Part shown: positions 18,659 through 26,476 of the stretch, piece by piece | How positions within the stretch are numbered: the stretch's first letter is position 1 | Layout of the letters: every line of letters begins with the position of its first letter | Translations under genes and position numbers: made by a program | From: a bacterium | GTDB lineage: Bacteria > JACRDZ01 > JAQUKH01 | Assembly: GCA_028719205.1 (NCBI GenBank) | Contig: JAQUKH010000033.1 | Location: forward strand, 1 to 27,950 | Direction: 5' to 3' | Length of the DNA stretch: 27,950 nt | Notes under the pieces: model-generated | The model's database searches: none | Told to the model about the DNA's origin: nothing | Seen by the model: only the letters and a program-made list of their open reading frames with translations

Positions 18659-19114
18659 CTATTCGTTTATTAATAAAATAACCTTAATCCCCTCAACACC
18701 TTTTACCTCACTTTCCAGAACATACCCGATACCGGTTTTCTCCTTCTGGACAAAAGATATTATATCCTTTGAATTATCAATGGCTTTCGGAATATCTGAC
18801 CCGGACTCAAGCGAAAATCTTACCCAGTAGCTTTGATATTCACTCACGCGCATCCCGCATATTTTTTTTAGAAACCTCTCAAGTATCGACTTATCCTTAT
18901 GGTTGGCTGCTTTAATAGCGGAACCCTTCCAGTACTTCACCTTTCCCACATAGATATCTTTAATATCTTTTATCTCGGGATTTTCCTTCTCCGAAAATAC
19001 AGGGGACTCGCTATTAACAATTACAGCGATATTTTCCACGGCAGCTTTTTCTGCAAAGGCTGATACGTGAACACATAAAATTATGAACGCGCATAAAACT
19101 ATTATTTTTTTCAT
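18659..19114 (-). CDS. Small PstS-like periplasmic protein
   Basis: This is a 151-residue exported protein with a signal peptide (MKKIIVLCAFIILCVHVSAFA, cleavage near 21). The mature part resembles the short single-lobe PstS/phosphate-binding-like family: IKDIYVGKVKYWK, then a conserved YQSYWVRF, and IGYVLES. At this length it lacks the two-lobe architecture of a full substrate-binding protein, so it may bind a ligand weakly or act as an accessory protein. AAGGA lies 6 nt before the ATG. It directly precedes the MCP gene, so it may present a ligand to that receptor (inference). Similar small proteins are known near porin-like genes in other bacteria. Confidence 0.75.
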   Translation of the reverse strand: MKKIIVLCAFIILCVHVSAFAEKAAVENIAVIVNSESPVFSEKENPEIKDIKDIYVGKVKYWKGSAIKAANHKDKSILERFLKKICGMRVSEYQSYWVRFSLESGSDIPKAIDNSKDIISFVQKEKTGIGYVLESEVKGVEGIKVILLINE

Positions 19115-19130
19115 TTTATTTCCTTGTCTT

Positions 19131-19175
19131 ACCTCTCCTTCCCCTCCTTGGCAAGAAGGGAATTATGGGGTGGTT
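19131..19175. repeat. Imperfect palindromic repeat unit between porin and PstS-like genes
   Basis: A C- and G-rich imperfect palindrome in AT-rich DNA. Its core is CCCCTCCTTGG / CAAGAAGGG at about 19141-19160, and the outer arms are ACCTCTCC and GGGGTGGTT. It begins exactly at the stop codon of the barrel gene. It looks like a dispersed palindromic element of the REP/MITE type. Only one copy is in the window, so its repetitive nature is unproven. Confidence 0.45.
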
Positions 19176-20352
19176 AAAATGATGCTGCCAAACCTACTGA
19201 CATTCTGTAATAACCTAATTCTCTTTTCGTCTTGACATAATCAGTTTCAATTTTTAACAATGTCTGCCACGGAAGTATTTGATACGCGAATCCATAAGTA
19301 TAATATCTTGTTTTGAATTCCGGGGCACTTTTATCCGGGGCCCAGATCTGATACTGCAAAAACGGGATCCAATTTTCACCCACGTTATATTTTGTCATTA
19401 CATAAAAAGCTCTCATATTCACACCATTTTTATCCGAATTCGCGAGCTCAGAGGTAATACCCAGGTCATAAGCGTTATACTCCGCGGAAAACGCGTTGGT
19501 ATACTGTTTGATAAAATTCTCGCTTGATACCAGGGAAGGCAGTATATAATCATAATTTATACTCTGCAATTTATATTTATCATGGTTATGTGAATACATC
19601 ATTTTAAGATTAGTCTGCCCAAGAGGGAGGTCATATCCAATTCTGCAGCCTAAAGCTTTAGATTCATTGTCATCCTTATACGCGCCGCCTACTTCAACCA
19701 GTTGAGCATTACGCTCATCATGACAATTACTGCATTGGGTAGCCTCATTCCTCACTATATGCGCGGGGCTGACCGCCTTACCGTTTGCCACATAAAGATC
19801 ATAGGTGAATTGGCCCTTCTCGCCCAGGATCCAGGCTCCCTGAGAATACCTTTGAAATAAGTTAGCATCACTATCAGTGTTGCTTCCCCGGGTATATAAA
19901 GAATACCTGCCCGGCTGGTCTAAAGTCGGATAGGTAGGTACCGCGAACTGCATGGTATTCCAAAGGCCGAACGGTGTGGCAAATTTTCCGGCCCGGATCT
20001 TAAACCATTCTTTGGCGGTAAATGTAATATATGCGTCATTAATGTTTATTTGTCCGGACGAACGCGAGTCTAAAGTTCTTAAGGCCGTAATAGCATAATA
20101 AGGGGCATGTTCAAACACGATCTGGCTATATACGTCTATTTTATCACTTAGCGTGAATTTAGGTATAAGCGCTAACACGAATGGATCAAATGTTGAATTA
20201 GGATTAGGCCCGTGCTTAGTTTCACTTATATAATTCCAGCCGAAATAACCGTGCCAGGTCAATTTTTGAAATTCCTGCGCGTGGATCTCAAGCCCTGAAA
20301 AACCGCAAATAAAAAAGGCCAGAAAAACTAATCTTATCTTTGAAATTTTCAT
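19174..20352 (-). CDS. Outer-membrane beta-barrel protein with a CXXCH haem motif
   Basis: This 392-residue protein has a signal peptide (cleavage near A25), alternating polar/apolar strands rich in Y, F and W, and a terminal Phe, all features of an outer-membrane barrel. Around residues 116-135 is WFKIRAGKFATPFGLW, a pattern common in phosphate-selective or general porin-like proteins. A single CSNCH (C207, C210, H211), a c-type haem-binding motif, lies in a polar stretch that probably forms an extracellular or periplasmic loop. No other cysteine follows the signal peptide. AGAGGAG precedes the ATG, and the multihaem lipoprotein gene lies 44 nt upstream. Together they could form an electron conduit across the outer membrane, which is an inference from position and motif. 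Confidence 0.8.
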   Translation of the reverse strand: MKISKIRLVFLAFFICGFSGLEIHAQEFQKLTWHGYFGWNYISETKHGPNPNSTFDPFVLALIPKFTLSDKIDVYSQIVFEHAPYYAITALRTLDSRSSGQININDAYITFTAKEWFKIRAGKFATPFGLWNTMQFAVPTYPTLDQPGRYSLYTRGSNTDSDANLFQRYSQGAWILGEKGQFTYDLYVANGKAVSPAHIVRNEATQCSNCHDERNAQLVEVGGAYKDDNESKALGCRIGYDLPLGQTNLKMMYSHNHDKYKLQSINYDYILPSLVSSENFIKQYTNAFSAEYNAYDLGITSELANSDKNGVNMRAFYVMTKYNVGENWIPFLQYQIWAPDKSAPEFKTRYYTYGFAYQILPWQTLLKIETDYVKTKRELGYYRMSVGLAASF

Positions 20353-20396
20353 TTTTTCTCCTCTTATAACCTATGCCCCATATCCTTTTATATTAA

Positions 20397-21077
20397 TTAC
20401 CATCTTTTACTATGACAAATAGTATTGTTACTGCATCCCAACTCTGTGCCGACTGCTACATTTTTATCCGGCTTTTTAGTAGAGTATGTCCCATTTTTAT
20501 GACAACCAAAACAAACAGTTAAATTAGTTAAAGACATTGGATTTGTTTTGGAATGGTGTACCGCCCGTGGTGTTGTTGTATCGGTAGTGCTTGTATCATC
20601 GGCGGTTTTGTTATTCCAGGGCGCCCGTGGATGAGGTGCGCTAACACCGTGGCAGGTAAAACAAGGCACATTTACGATACCGCCCGCAAAATCCTGGCCG
20701 TGGCATTTCTGGCAGCGAGGGAATCCATAAGTTGATGACCCGTTAATAGATGTAGAATTATATTTGGCATTCGCCCCGTGCGCAGTGAAATCCGACCAGC
20801 CGGCAGGATGCTGTTCATGACAGGCTTGCCCCTTATAACTCGCGGAAAAACAATTTACATTCGAGTTCCCGCCATCACAATTGACCCCGTGGCAATTAGT
20901 ACACCCGGTTTTTTCTTTATACGCGAGATATCCGGTCTTATGAACTTCGATCCAATTTTCAGGATGTAATATCGTACTAACCGTTGGTTGTTTATTCTTG
21001 CTACCGCACCCTGAAAAACATATTAAAAACACTATAAAAATAAAAAATCTAAAAGAAACAATTTTTATTTGTGACAC
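20397..21077 (-). CDS. Multihaem c-type cytochrome lipoprotein
   Basis: This 226-residue exported protein has a hydrophobic leader ending in the lipobox-like FSGC, so C24 is the likely lipidated residue. It has four standard CXXCH motifs: CTNCH (59), CQKCH (122), CFTCH (139) and CFGCH (189). There are also two spaced motifs, C76-x9-CH (86-87) and C215-x5-CH (221-222), that could bind further haems. Several free histidines (H38, H46, H90, H100, H174, H175) may be distal ligands. The start codon is GTG, with AAAGGGG 6 nt before it. The pattern resembles the multihaem cytochromes of metal-reducing delta-type bacteria. It heads the operon with the haem-motif barrel, PstS-like protein and MCP. Confidence 0.88.
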   Translation of the reverse strand: MSQIKIVSFRFFIFIVFLICFSGCGSKNKQPTVSTILHPENWIEVHKTGYLAYKEKTGCTNCHGVNCDGGNSNVNCFSASYKGQACHEQHPAGWSDFTAHGANAKYNSTSINGSSTYGFPRCQKCHGQDFAGGIVNVPCFTCHGVSAPHPRAPWNNKTADDTSTTDTTTPRAVHHSKTNPMSLTNLTVCFGCHKNGTYSTKKPDKNVAVGTELGCSNNTICHSKRW

Positions 21078-21152
21078 GGTTTGCCCCTTTCATTATTTTT
21101 CCGGCTATGGTATTAGCTTAACTAGATGGATCTATATGCCTATTAAATTTTA

Positions 21153-21181
21153 ATTGTAGAACACAAAATTTATATAGTCAA
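21153..21181 (-). promoter_or_regulatory. Sigma-70-like promoter of the cytochrome-MCP operon
   Basis: On the minus strand TTGACT (21176-21181) and TACAAT (21153-21158) are spaced 17 nt apart. This predicts a leader of about 70 nt before the GTG at 21077. No riboswitch fold was recognised in that leader. Confidence 0.65.
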
Positions 21182-21194
21182 TGCAAATTTTATC

Positions 21195-21223
21195 TTGACT
21201 AAAAAAGTATTTTATTCTATTAT
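21195..21223 (+). promoter_or_regulatory. Sigma-70-like promoter of the EIIA gene
   Basis: TTGACT (21195-21200) and TATTAT (21218-21223) are spaced 17 nt apart, about 47 nt before the EIIA ATG. Its -35 element is 13 nt from that of the divergent cytochrome operon promoter, so a single regulator could affect both. Confidence 0.65.
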
Positions 21224-21269
21224 CTACAGCAAAGTATCGGTTTTGTAATATAGAGACTTTAATATTATT

Positions 21270-21818
21270 ATGAGAAATAGATCATTAAAAATATATCCTC
21301 TTATATCGGAAAAAAGTATAAATCCTAACCTTTATTCAACTACTAAAGAAGAAGCCATTAAAGAAATAATCGAGCTGGTTAATTCAGATCAGGTGCTGAC
21401 AGATAAGAGTAAATTTTTAAATTTAATTATAGAAAGAGAAAATCTATGCAGTACCGGGCTTGAAAATGGCGTGGCTTTTCTTCATCCGAGAGTAGCGGTT
21501 GAAGGGCTTGTAAATAAAACAACCATCGGCATAGGTATTTCCCGTAAAGGAATCGATTTTAATTCAGCGGATGAAGAATTAACCTATGTATTTTTCATAT
21601 TATGTTTTAAGGAATATGAGAATCATTTGCAGTACTTATCCTATTTGAGCCGTCTCTGTAAAGATATTGAATTTATAAATAATCTGAAAAGTGCTGATAA
21701 TTTCAAAGAGATTATAAAAATTATTGATGAAAAAGAAAAAAGCGATAAATCTGCAGGGATACCACCGCACAAGACACTTTATGATGGTATAATGAGTTTT
21801 TATCAAAACAAAAAATAA
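21270..21818 (+). CDS. PTS EIIA (PtsN-like) regulatory protein
   Basis: This is a 182-residue protein of the fructose/mannitol/Ntr EIIA class. The active-site histidine is H72 in GVAFLHPR, matching the family GxAxPHxR loop, and H119 in YENHLQYLSYLSRL fits the second conserved His. The N-terminus KIYPLISEKSI and the helix KEEAIKEIIELV also fit. No EIIB or EIIC domain is present, so it is more likely a PtsN-type regulator, phosphorylated by an Npr/EI-type chain encoded elsewhere, than a sugar transporter part. The ribosome site is weak (AGAGAC region). It ends 1 nt before the DUF1275 gene, so the two are co-transcribed; their functional link is unknown. Confidence 0.85.
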   Translation: MRNRSLKIYPLISEKSINPNLYSTTKEEAIKEIIELVNSDQVLTDKSKFLNLIIERENLCSTGLENGVAFLHPRVAVEGLVNKTTIGIGISRKGIDFNSADEELTYVFFILCFKEYENHLQYLSYLSRLCKDIEFINNLKSADNFKEIIKIIDEKEKSDKSAGIPPHKTLYDGIMSFYQNKK

Positions 21819-21819
21819 T

Positions 21820-22461
21820 ATGCTTACTAAAATTGGCGTACAGCGGGGTACAAAAGACAATATTAAGCTTGCGGGAATATTTACTGTCGTTTCCGGTTAT
21901 ACAAATACACTGGCTTTTTTAACTGTTGGTTTTCTTGTATCACATGTTACCGGAACAGCTACTCATTTCGGCCTTAATGCCGCTAAACTGGATCTTAGCT
22001 TTATTCAATATGGTTTGATGCTGTTGATGTTTATACTCGGTGCCATCATGAGCAGTTTCATAATGATCCATCCGCATTTAAAAAACAGTATCGCTCTTTT
22101 GATCGAAGGCGGCATTCTATTGATAACCGGTTTAATAACTTTACCTTCATTAAAACTTTCCGCAATAATTACCATAAATCTTGTTCCATTATCTTTATGC
22201 CTTGCCATGGGAATACAAAGCGCCTCAACAACTTATTTATCTTCAGCTATAGTCCGGACAACTCATCTTACCGGAGCCGCGACTGATATCGGCATGGCTA
22301 TAGTAAAAAAAGACATAAGGGCGTTAATTATTCTATCGGTTATTATCTTAGGTTTTATTTTTGGATCATTTTTAGGGTATTTCGCGAATTTATATTCAGG
22401 GATACACGGTTTTATACTCCCCGGGATCGTAATTACTGTAATAGGAATAGCGTATTTATAA
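21820..22461 (+). CDS. DUF1275 (YoaK-type) membrane protein
   Basis: This is a 213-residue protein with about six hydrophobic segments. The first has the family pattern GYTNTLAFLTVGFLVSHVTGT, and the fourth and fifth repeats have VRTTHLTGAATDIGM, a second copy of the HxTG motif typical of DUF1275. The function of the family is unknown; it lies in the inner membrane. The ATG follows the EIIA stop by 1 nt and has no good ribosome site of its own, so translation is probably coupled. It is convergent with the GGDEF/EAL gene, 12 nt away. Confidence 0.88.
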   Translation: MLTKIGVQRGTKDNIKLAGIFTVVSGYTNTLAFLTVGFLVSHVTGTATHFGLNAAKLDLSFIQYGLMLLMFILGAIMSSFIMIHPHLKNSIALLIEGGILLITGLITLPSLKLSAIITINLVPLSLCLAMGIQSASTTYLSSAIVRTTHLTGAATDIGMAIVKKDIRALIILSVIILGFIFGSFLGYFANLYSGIHGFILPGIVITVIGIAYL

Positions 22462-22473
22462 ATAGGTCCGGCA

Positions 22474-25443
22474 TTACGCAAAATCAGATGAGGGTTTGTC
22501 GATATAATAACCCTGCGCGAAATCGATCCCGAAATCTTTTAGAAGCTCCAGCGTCGCTTTTCTTTCTACAAATTCAGCAATGATCATGATCCCCATACCT
22601 TTAGCCATATCCGCAATAGCTTTTACGATCAACTGGTCTTTCAGGCTTTGTTCCAGGCGTTTAACAAATGATCCGTCTATTTTAATATAATCTACATTCA
22701 TTTCTTTCAAAAACACAAAAGAAGTAAACCCCGCTCCAAAATCATCCAGTGAAATACCGCAGCCTATTGCTTTTATTAAATTAATAAATTTTACGGCCGT
22801 GTCCATATTTTTAATGGCGGCAGTTTCTGTTATTTCAAACACTAAAAATTTAGGGTCAGCTCCTGTTTCCATTATTTTAGACTTCAAAAAAGAAATAAAC
22901 TCCATGTTCTCCAGATCTTTTTCAGAAAGATTTACGCAGAAAGTAATATTCTTCCCCTCACTTTTTAATTTTGCCATAATTTTTAATGTTTTCTCTGTAA
23001 TAACCTTATCTATAAAATATATTAATCCGGTATTCTCCGCGGTTTCCATGAACATCGCGGGCGTAGCAATATTCCCGTTTTCATCGACTATCCTGGCCAG
23101 TACCTCATAATGATGGATCTTATTACTATTTATATCCAGGATCGGCTGGTACCATGGCTCCACCCGGTCTTCTTTTAATGCCTTCTGAATAAACTCCTTC
23201 CACTTGAATTTTGAATAGATCTTTTCCAGATCATGATCTTTTGATTTGAAAAAGCAATATTGATTTCGTCCGGATTTCTTTGCCCTATACATTGAGGTAT
23301 CTGATTTTCTAAGAAGGTCCCTGACGGTATTCCCGCTTTCAGGATAAAGCGCGCATCCCATACTTATTGTTGAATGTATAGCAGCGTCAGAAAAATAGAA
23401 ATTTTCTATAGCCCTGCAAATGTATTCTGCCGCTTTTTCCCCTTCTTTTTCATCAATGTCAGGCATAAAAACCGCAAACTCATCGCCTCCCAGCCTCCCG
23501 ATAATACCTTTTTCCCCCGGTTTTTTTATAATGGAATTATATATTTCTACTATAGTTTTTTGTAATAATTCGGCTATACCGCGCAGATAATCATTTCCAA
23601 CCGAATGTCCGTATACATTATTAATAACCCGCAGGCCGTCAATATTAAACAAGGATAATATACCAATCTTCTCAAAATTTTTATCCTCAGCGATCCATTT
23701 ATCTAATTGATCCATAAACCAGCTCCTGCTGAAAAGGCCTGTCAGTTCATCACAGGAAACAAGGTTTTTGATCTTTTTCTCAGAGACCATCCTTTCAGTA
23801 ATATCTTCCTGAATAACAAGAAAATGCACGATTTTACCGGTTTCATCAGAGATAGGATTAACCAGGGAATAACACCAATATTCTTTCCCGTCTTTCTTTC
23901 TATTTTTTGATACCCCCCGCCATCCCCTTCCTTCTTTAATGGCTGACATCAACTCGTTATCTTCATTCTCTTTACCTCCGGAGGAAACAAACAAATATAA
24001 ACTTTTTCCAAGCAGCTCTGCCTTTAAATATCCTGTTAAAATTTCAAAAACTGAATTTACATTTTCAATTTTGCCTTCCCTATTGGTAATAAATACCATA
24101 TTGGTACTGTTATCAATAACAGTTGAAAGTTTTTTTATTTCAAACTGGGCGTCTTTCTCGCTGGTAATATCGCGAAATGAAGCAAGATAAGCAGGTTTAT
24201 CCTCCCATATTGTTTCTACTACCCTTAATTCCGCGAATCCTGCCCTGCCGTCTTTATAGATAATTTCTACTTCCAGCGTTTTATCAATCTTTTCAGAAAA
24301 AGCTGTAATTTTACTTAATACATCGTTTATGTTATCTCCAAAAAGGGATTTAGCGGTAGAATTTATGAACTGTACTATCCCGTTTTTATCCAGAATAATA
24401 ATGCCATCCGAGTCTTTTTCAACAATATTTAAGAAATTTGCCCTGCTTTGCTCTAAATTTTCTTTTGATTCATCCAGGTCCTTAAGCATATTCAAAATTG
24501 CTTCCTGATACTCTGTTAAATTCTTAGTCCGGTCATTAACTTTTTCTTCCATAGTCTGAAGCAACTCATCATGGTCCTGGTTTAACCTGTCTAACTCTTT
24601 AATAAGCCATTTTGTTTCCCGAATATCATAAACTCTGCACACAAAACCTTTTATTAAAAGATTCCCTGAATTTTTAGATTTTATGTTCTCATTTGAATAT
24701 ATTGCCGCGCCTGAAATGCTAACAGGTATTTTAACGCCGGTTTTTGTAATACAATATGTTTCGATCCATTTTGTTCTTTCCGGCCTGATAAGCCTGTCTG
24801 TCAAACTGCCGGTTAAGACCCTGCCTTCATTAATTAATCCCACATAATATTTCAGTTTATCTTTTAATCTTTTTATATTCCTGAAATCACTCGCGGTTAA
24901 CTGTCCTGCCTGTGCCCTTTCACTTATCCTTTTTGCCATATGAAGGTAATATTCCTCTCTCCCTTCCTTTATCTGTACCGCTGCAATAACATTAACTAAA
25001 TACTTTTTGCCCTCATTGTCAAAATGTGTGTGTACTACAGCATAAGGTTCACCCGCGGTTAACATTCCTGAGATAGGGCATTTATCCTCGGGGGGCTGGC
25101 ATTTGTAATCTTTACCATGTGTTATTTTATAGCAGTACTGGCCGATTATTTCTTCTTTTTTAAGGCAAGACATATTTAAAAAAGCCTCATTGGCCTTTTT
25201 TATTCTAAAATCTTTAGATATCAGGCAAATACCTTCATCAATTTCATTAAATATCTCTTCTTCCGCGAAAATTGATGAAATATGCCGCCCGATAAGGCTG
25301 TTTTTTTTATATCCTAACAAGTCCAGTAATCCCTGATTGACTTTTTCGATCATCCCATCAGGATTAAACATAACCATTGAATCAGTCATACAGGAAGCAA
25401 CTTCGTCTGTATATTTTTTTTTATTAATTCCCGTTTTTTTCAT
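22474..25443 (-). CDS. PAS/GGDEF/EAL c-di-GMP signalling protein
   Basis: This 989-residue soluble protein has a first PAS region (about 15-170, with C104, H109, C115, C122), a middle coiled coil (280-335), two more PAS domains (about 335-430 and 435-550), GGDEF (560-735) and EAL (745-989). GGDEF (652-656) is intact, but Asn600 and Asn617 stand where cyclases have metal and ribose-contact Asp; no RxxD inhibitory site precedes it. The EAL domain has EVL (780-782), N838, ETE near 870-873, LDDFGAGFTSF (899-909), K921 and E957, so phosphodiesterase activity is plausible. The start overlaps the upstream PAS gene by 20 nt at an A7 run. Net output is more likely c-di-GMP breakdown than synthesis, with low certainty on the GGDEF part. 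Confidence 0.9.
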   Translation of the reverse strand: MKKTGINKKKYTDEVASCMTDSMVMFNPDGMIEKVNQGLLDLLGYKKNSLIGRHISSIFAEEEIFNEIDEGICLISKDFRIKKANEAFLNMSCLKKEEIIGQYCYKITHGKDYKCQPPEDKCPISGMLTAGEPYAVVHTHFDNEGKKYLVNVIAAVQIKEGREEYYLHMAKRISERAQAGQLTASDFRNIKRLKDKLKYYVGLINEGRVLTGSLTDRLIRPERTKWIETYCITKTGVKIPVSISGAAIYSNENIKSKNSGNLLIKGFVCRVYDIRETKWLIKELDRLNQDHDELLQTMEEKVNDRTKNLTEYQEAILNMLKDLDESKENLEQSRANFLNIVEKDSDGIIILDKNGIVQFINSTAKSLFGDNINDVLSKITAFSEKIDKTLEVEIIYKDGRAGFAELRVVETIWEDKPAYLASFRDITSEKDAQFEIKKLSTVIDNSTNMVFITNREGKIENVNSVFEILTGYLKAELLGKSLYLFVSSGGKENEDNELMSAIKEGRGWRGVSKNRKKDGKEYWCYSLVNPISDETGKIVHFLVIQEDITERMVSEKKIKNLVSCDELTGLFSRSWFMDQLDKWIAEDKNFEKIGILSLFNIDGLRVINNVYGHSVGNDYLRGIAELLQKTIVEIYNSIIKKPGEKGIIGRLGGDEFAVFMPDIDEKEGEKAAEYICRAIENFYFSDAAIHSTISMGCALYPESGNTVRDLLRKSDTSMYRAKKSGRNQYCFFKSKDHDLEKIYSKFKWKEFIQKALKEDRVEPWYQPILDINSNKIHHYEVLARIVDENGNIATPAMFMETAENTGLIYFIDKVITEKTLKIMAKLKSEGKNITFCVNLSEKDLENMEFISFLKSKIMETGADPKFLVFEITETAAIKNMDTAVKFINLIKAIGCGISLDDFGAGFTSFVFLKEMNVDYIKIDGSFVKRLEQSLKDQLIVKAIADMAKGMGIMIIAEFVERKATLELLKDFGIDFAQGYYIDKPSSDFA

Positions 25444-26320
25444 TCAATTTCTCTTCAAGTTTTCCGATCTTCTTTTTCAGCTCTATCATTTTCAATTCTC
25501 TTCCCACTGATGACTTCGCGAAAATTTCCAGATCGGATATTTTTTTCTCAAGTATTTTTTTTGTATTTGCCATTTCAGAAATATCTTTGGTAACATGCAC
25601 AACTTCTATCATTTTTGATTTTTCATTGAATATAGGATAAATAGAAATTATAAAATGATTTTCTTTTATCGGGTTATCCATTTCAATACTGCGGGATTGG
25701 CTATCTATTTTAGTCTTTTTAAAAGGGCAGCCCTCCCATGGTTCATCAAGTTTATGCAGAAGTTTATAACATTTCTTGCCAATAATATTTTTTGTATCCA
25801 ATCCGATAAATTTATAAAAAGCCTTATTTGCCCTTAAAATATTATAATCAAGGTCCAATATGAAAATAAAATCTGAAATCGCGTCAAATGTATTCTGCCA
25901 TTCCTCTGATGACCTTTTAATAATATCAATAACCATCATTCGTTCTGTTATATCACTGCCAAAACTTACAGTGCCTATTATTTTATTGGATTCAACAATA
26001 GGAGCTGCATTCACCGATAAAATAAGTTTTACTCCATCTTTTAAATTTACAACAGCTTCATAAGTTTGAGATTTACCCGTTAATGTCTCATTAAAAATTT
26101 TATTAATCCTTTCCAGATCTTCAGGCGGTACTAATAAACTATAAGGTTTTCCAATAATATCAGCTGATTTAAAACCGCCGACTTCTTCCGCTTTTTTATT
26201 TATATAAGTAATCATACCTTCGTTATTTGATACCCATATCAGATCATTTGAGTATTCGATCATATTTTGGAAGATATGTTCCTTTAATTCGACCTTATTT
26301 TTATTCTTTTCTTTTACCAT
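25424..26320 (-). CDS. PAS-PAS protein without output domain
   Basis: This is a 298-residue protein. Two PAS domains are seen: residues about 15-125 ending in SDITERM, and about 138-250 ending in TKDISEM. The second contains CYKLLH (C184, H189) and a later GCPF (C198), resembling the cysteine PAS of its neighbour. The last 45 residues are a coiled coil with SVGRELKMIELKKKIGKLEE, a linker that usually joins PAS domains to kinase or further PAS domains. No catalytic domain follows, and the gene overlaps the GGDEF/EAL gene in another frame. It may be a free sensor subunit, or the N-terminal part of a single protein split by a frameshift. GGGAG lies 8 nt before the ATG. Confidence 0.85.
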   Translation of the reverse strand: MVKEKNKNKVELKEHIFQNMIEYSNDLIWVSNNEGMITYINKKAEEVGGFKSADIIGKPYSLLVPPEDLERINKIFNETLTGKSQTYEAVVNLKDGVKLILSVNAAPIVESNKIIGTVSFGSDITERMMVIDIIKRSSEEWQNTFDAISDFIFILDLDYNILRANKAFYKFIGLDTKNIIGKKCYKLLHKLDEPWEGCPFKKTKIDSQSRSIEMDNPIKENHFIISIYPIFNEKSKMIEVVHVTKDISEMANTKKILEKKISDLEIFAKSSVGRELKMIELKKKIGKLEEKLNEKNGN

Positions 26321-26324
26321 TTAA

Positions 26325-26444
26325 TTATCTCCCAAAAATAAAAAACCCAGGCTCTGTATTAACACATACACAATACCCGGGTTCAATTTTAGTAAAAATA
26401 TTTATAAGCGCTTTGCTTATTTTTCTTCCCTGCAAGAACATCAT
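26325..26444 (-). CDS. Possible leader peptide before the PAS-PAS gene
   Basis: A 39-codon reading frame starts MMFLQGRKISKAL and runs through the terminator hairpin. Its stop codon lies just after the Shine-Dalgarno site of the PAS-PAS gene. GAGG stands 7 nt before its ATG and a good promoter lies 33 nt further up. If translated, ribosome movement could control formation of the hairpin. The length is not beyond chance and the second half simply reads the inverted repeat, so this is tentative. Confidence 0.25.
   Translation of the reverse strand: MMFLQGRKISKALINIFTKIEPGYCVCVNTEPGFFIFGR
26335..26383 (-). terminator. Intrinsic terminator in the leader of the PAS/GGDEF/EAL operon
   Basis: On the minus strand AACCCGGG (26376-26383) pairs with CCTGGGTT (26344-26351), with one G-U pair and an inner GTATT/AATAC helix in the loop. 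A run of TTTTTT-A-TTTTT follows, ending about 14 nt before the PAS-PAS start codon. The position downstream of the promoter and before the ribosome site suggests attenuation rather than simple termination. Confidence 0.75.
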
Positions 26445-26476
26445 ATTACATCCTCAAAGAAATGTTTTAAAACTTT

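Noticed and set aside
21065-21095. GGGGCAAACC before the cytochrome GTG resembles part of a c-di-GMP-I riboswitch.
   Set aside because: The second half of the consensus (GCAAAGCC and the closing helix) is missing and the motif overlaps the ribosome site of the gene.
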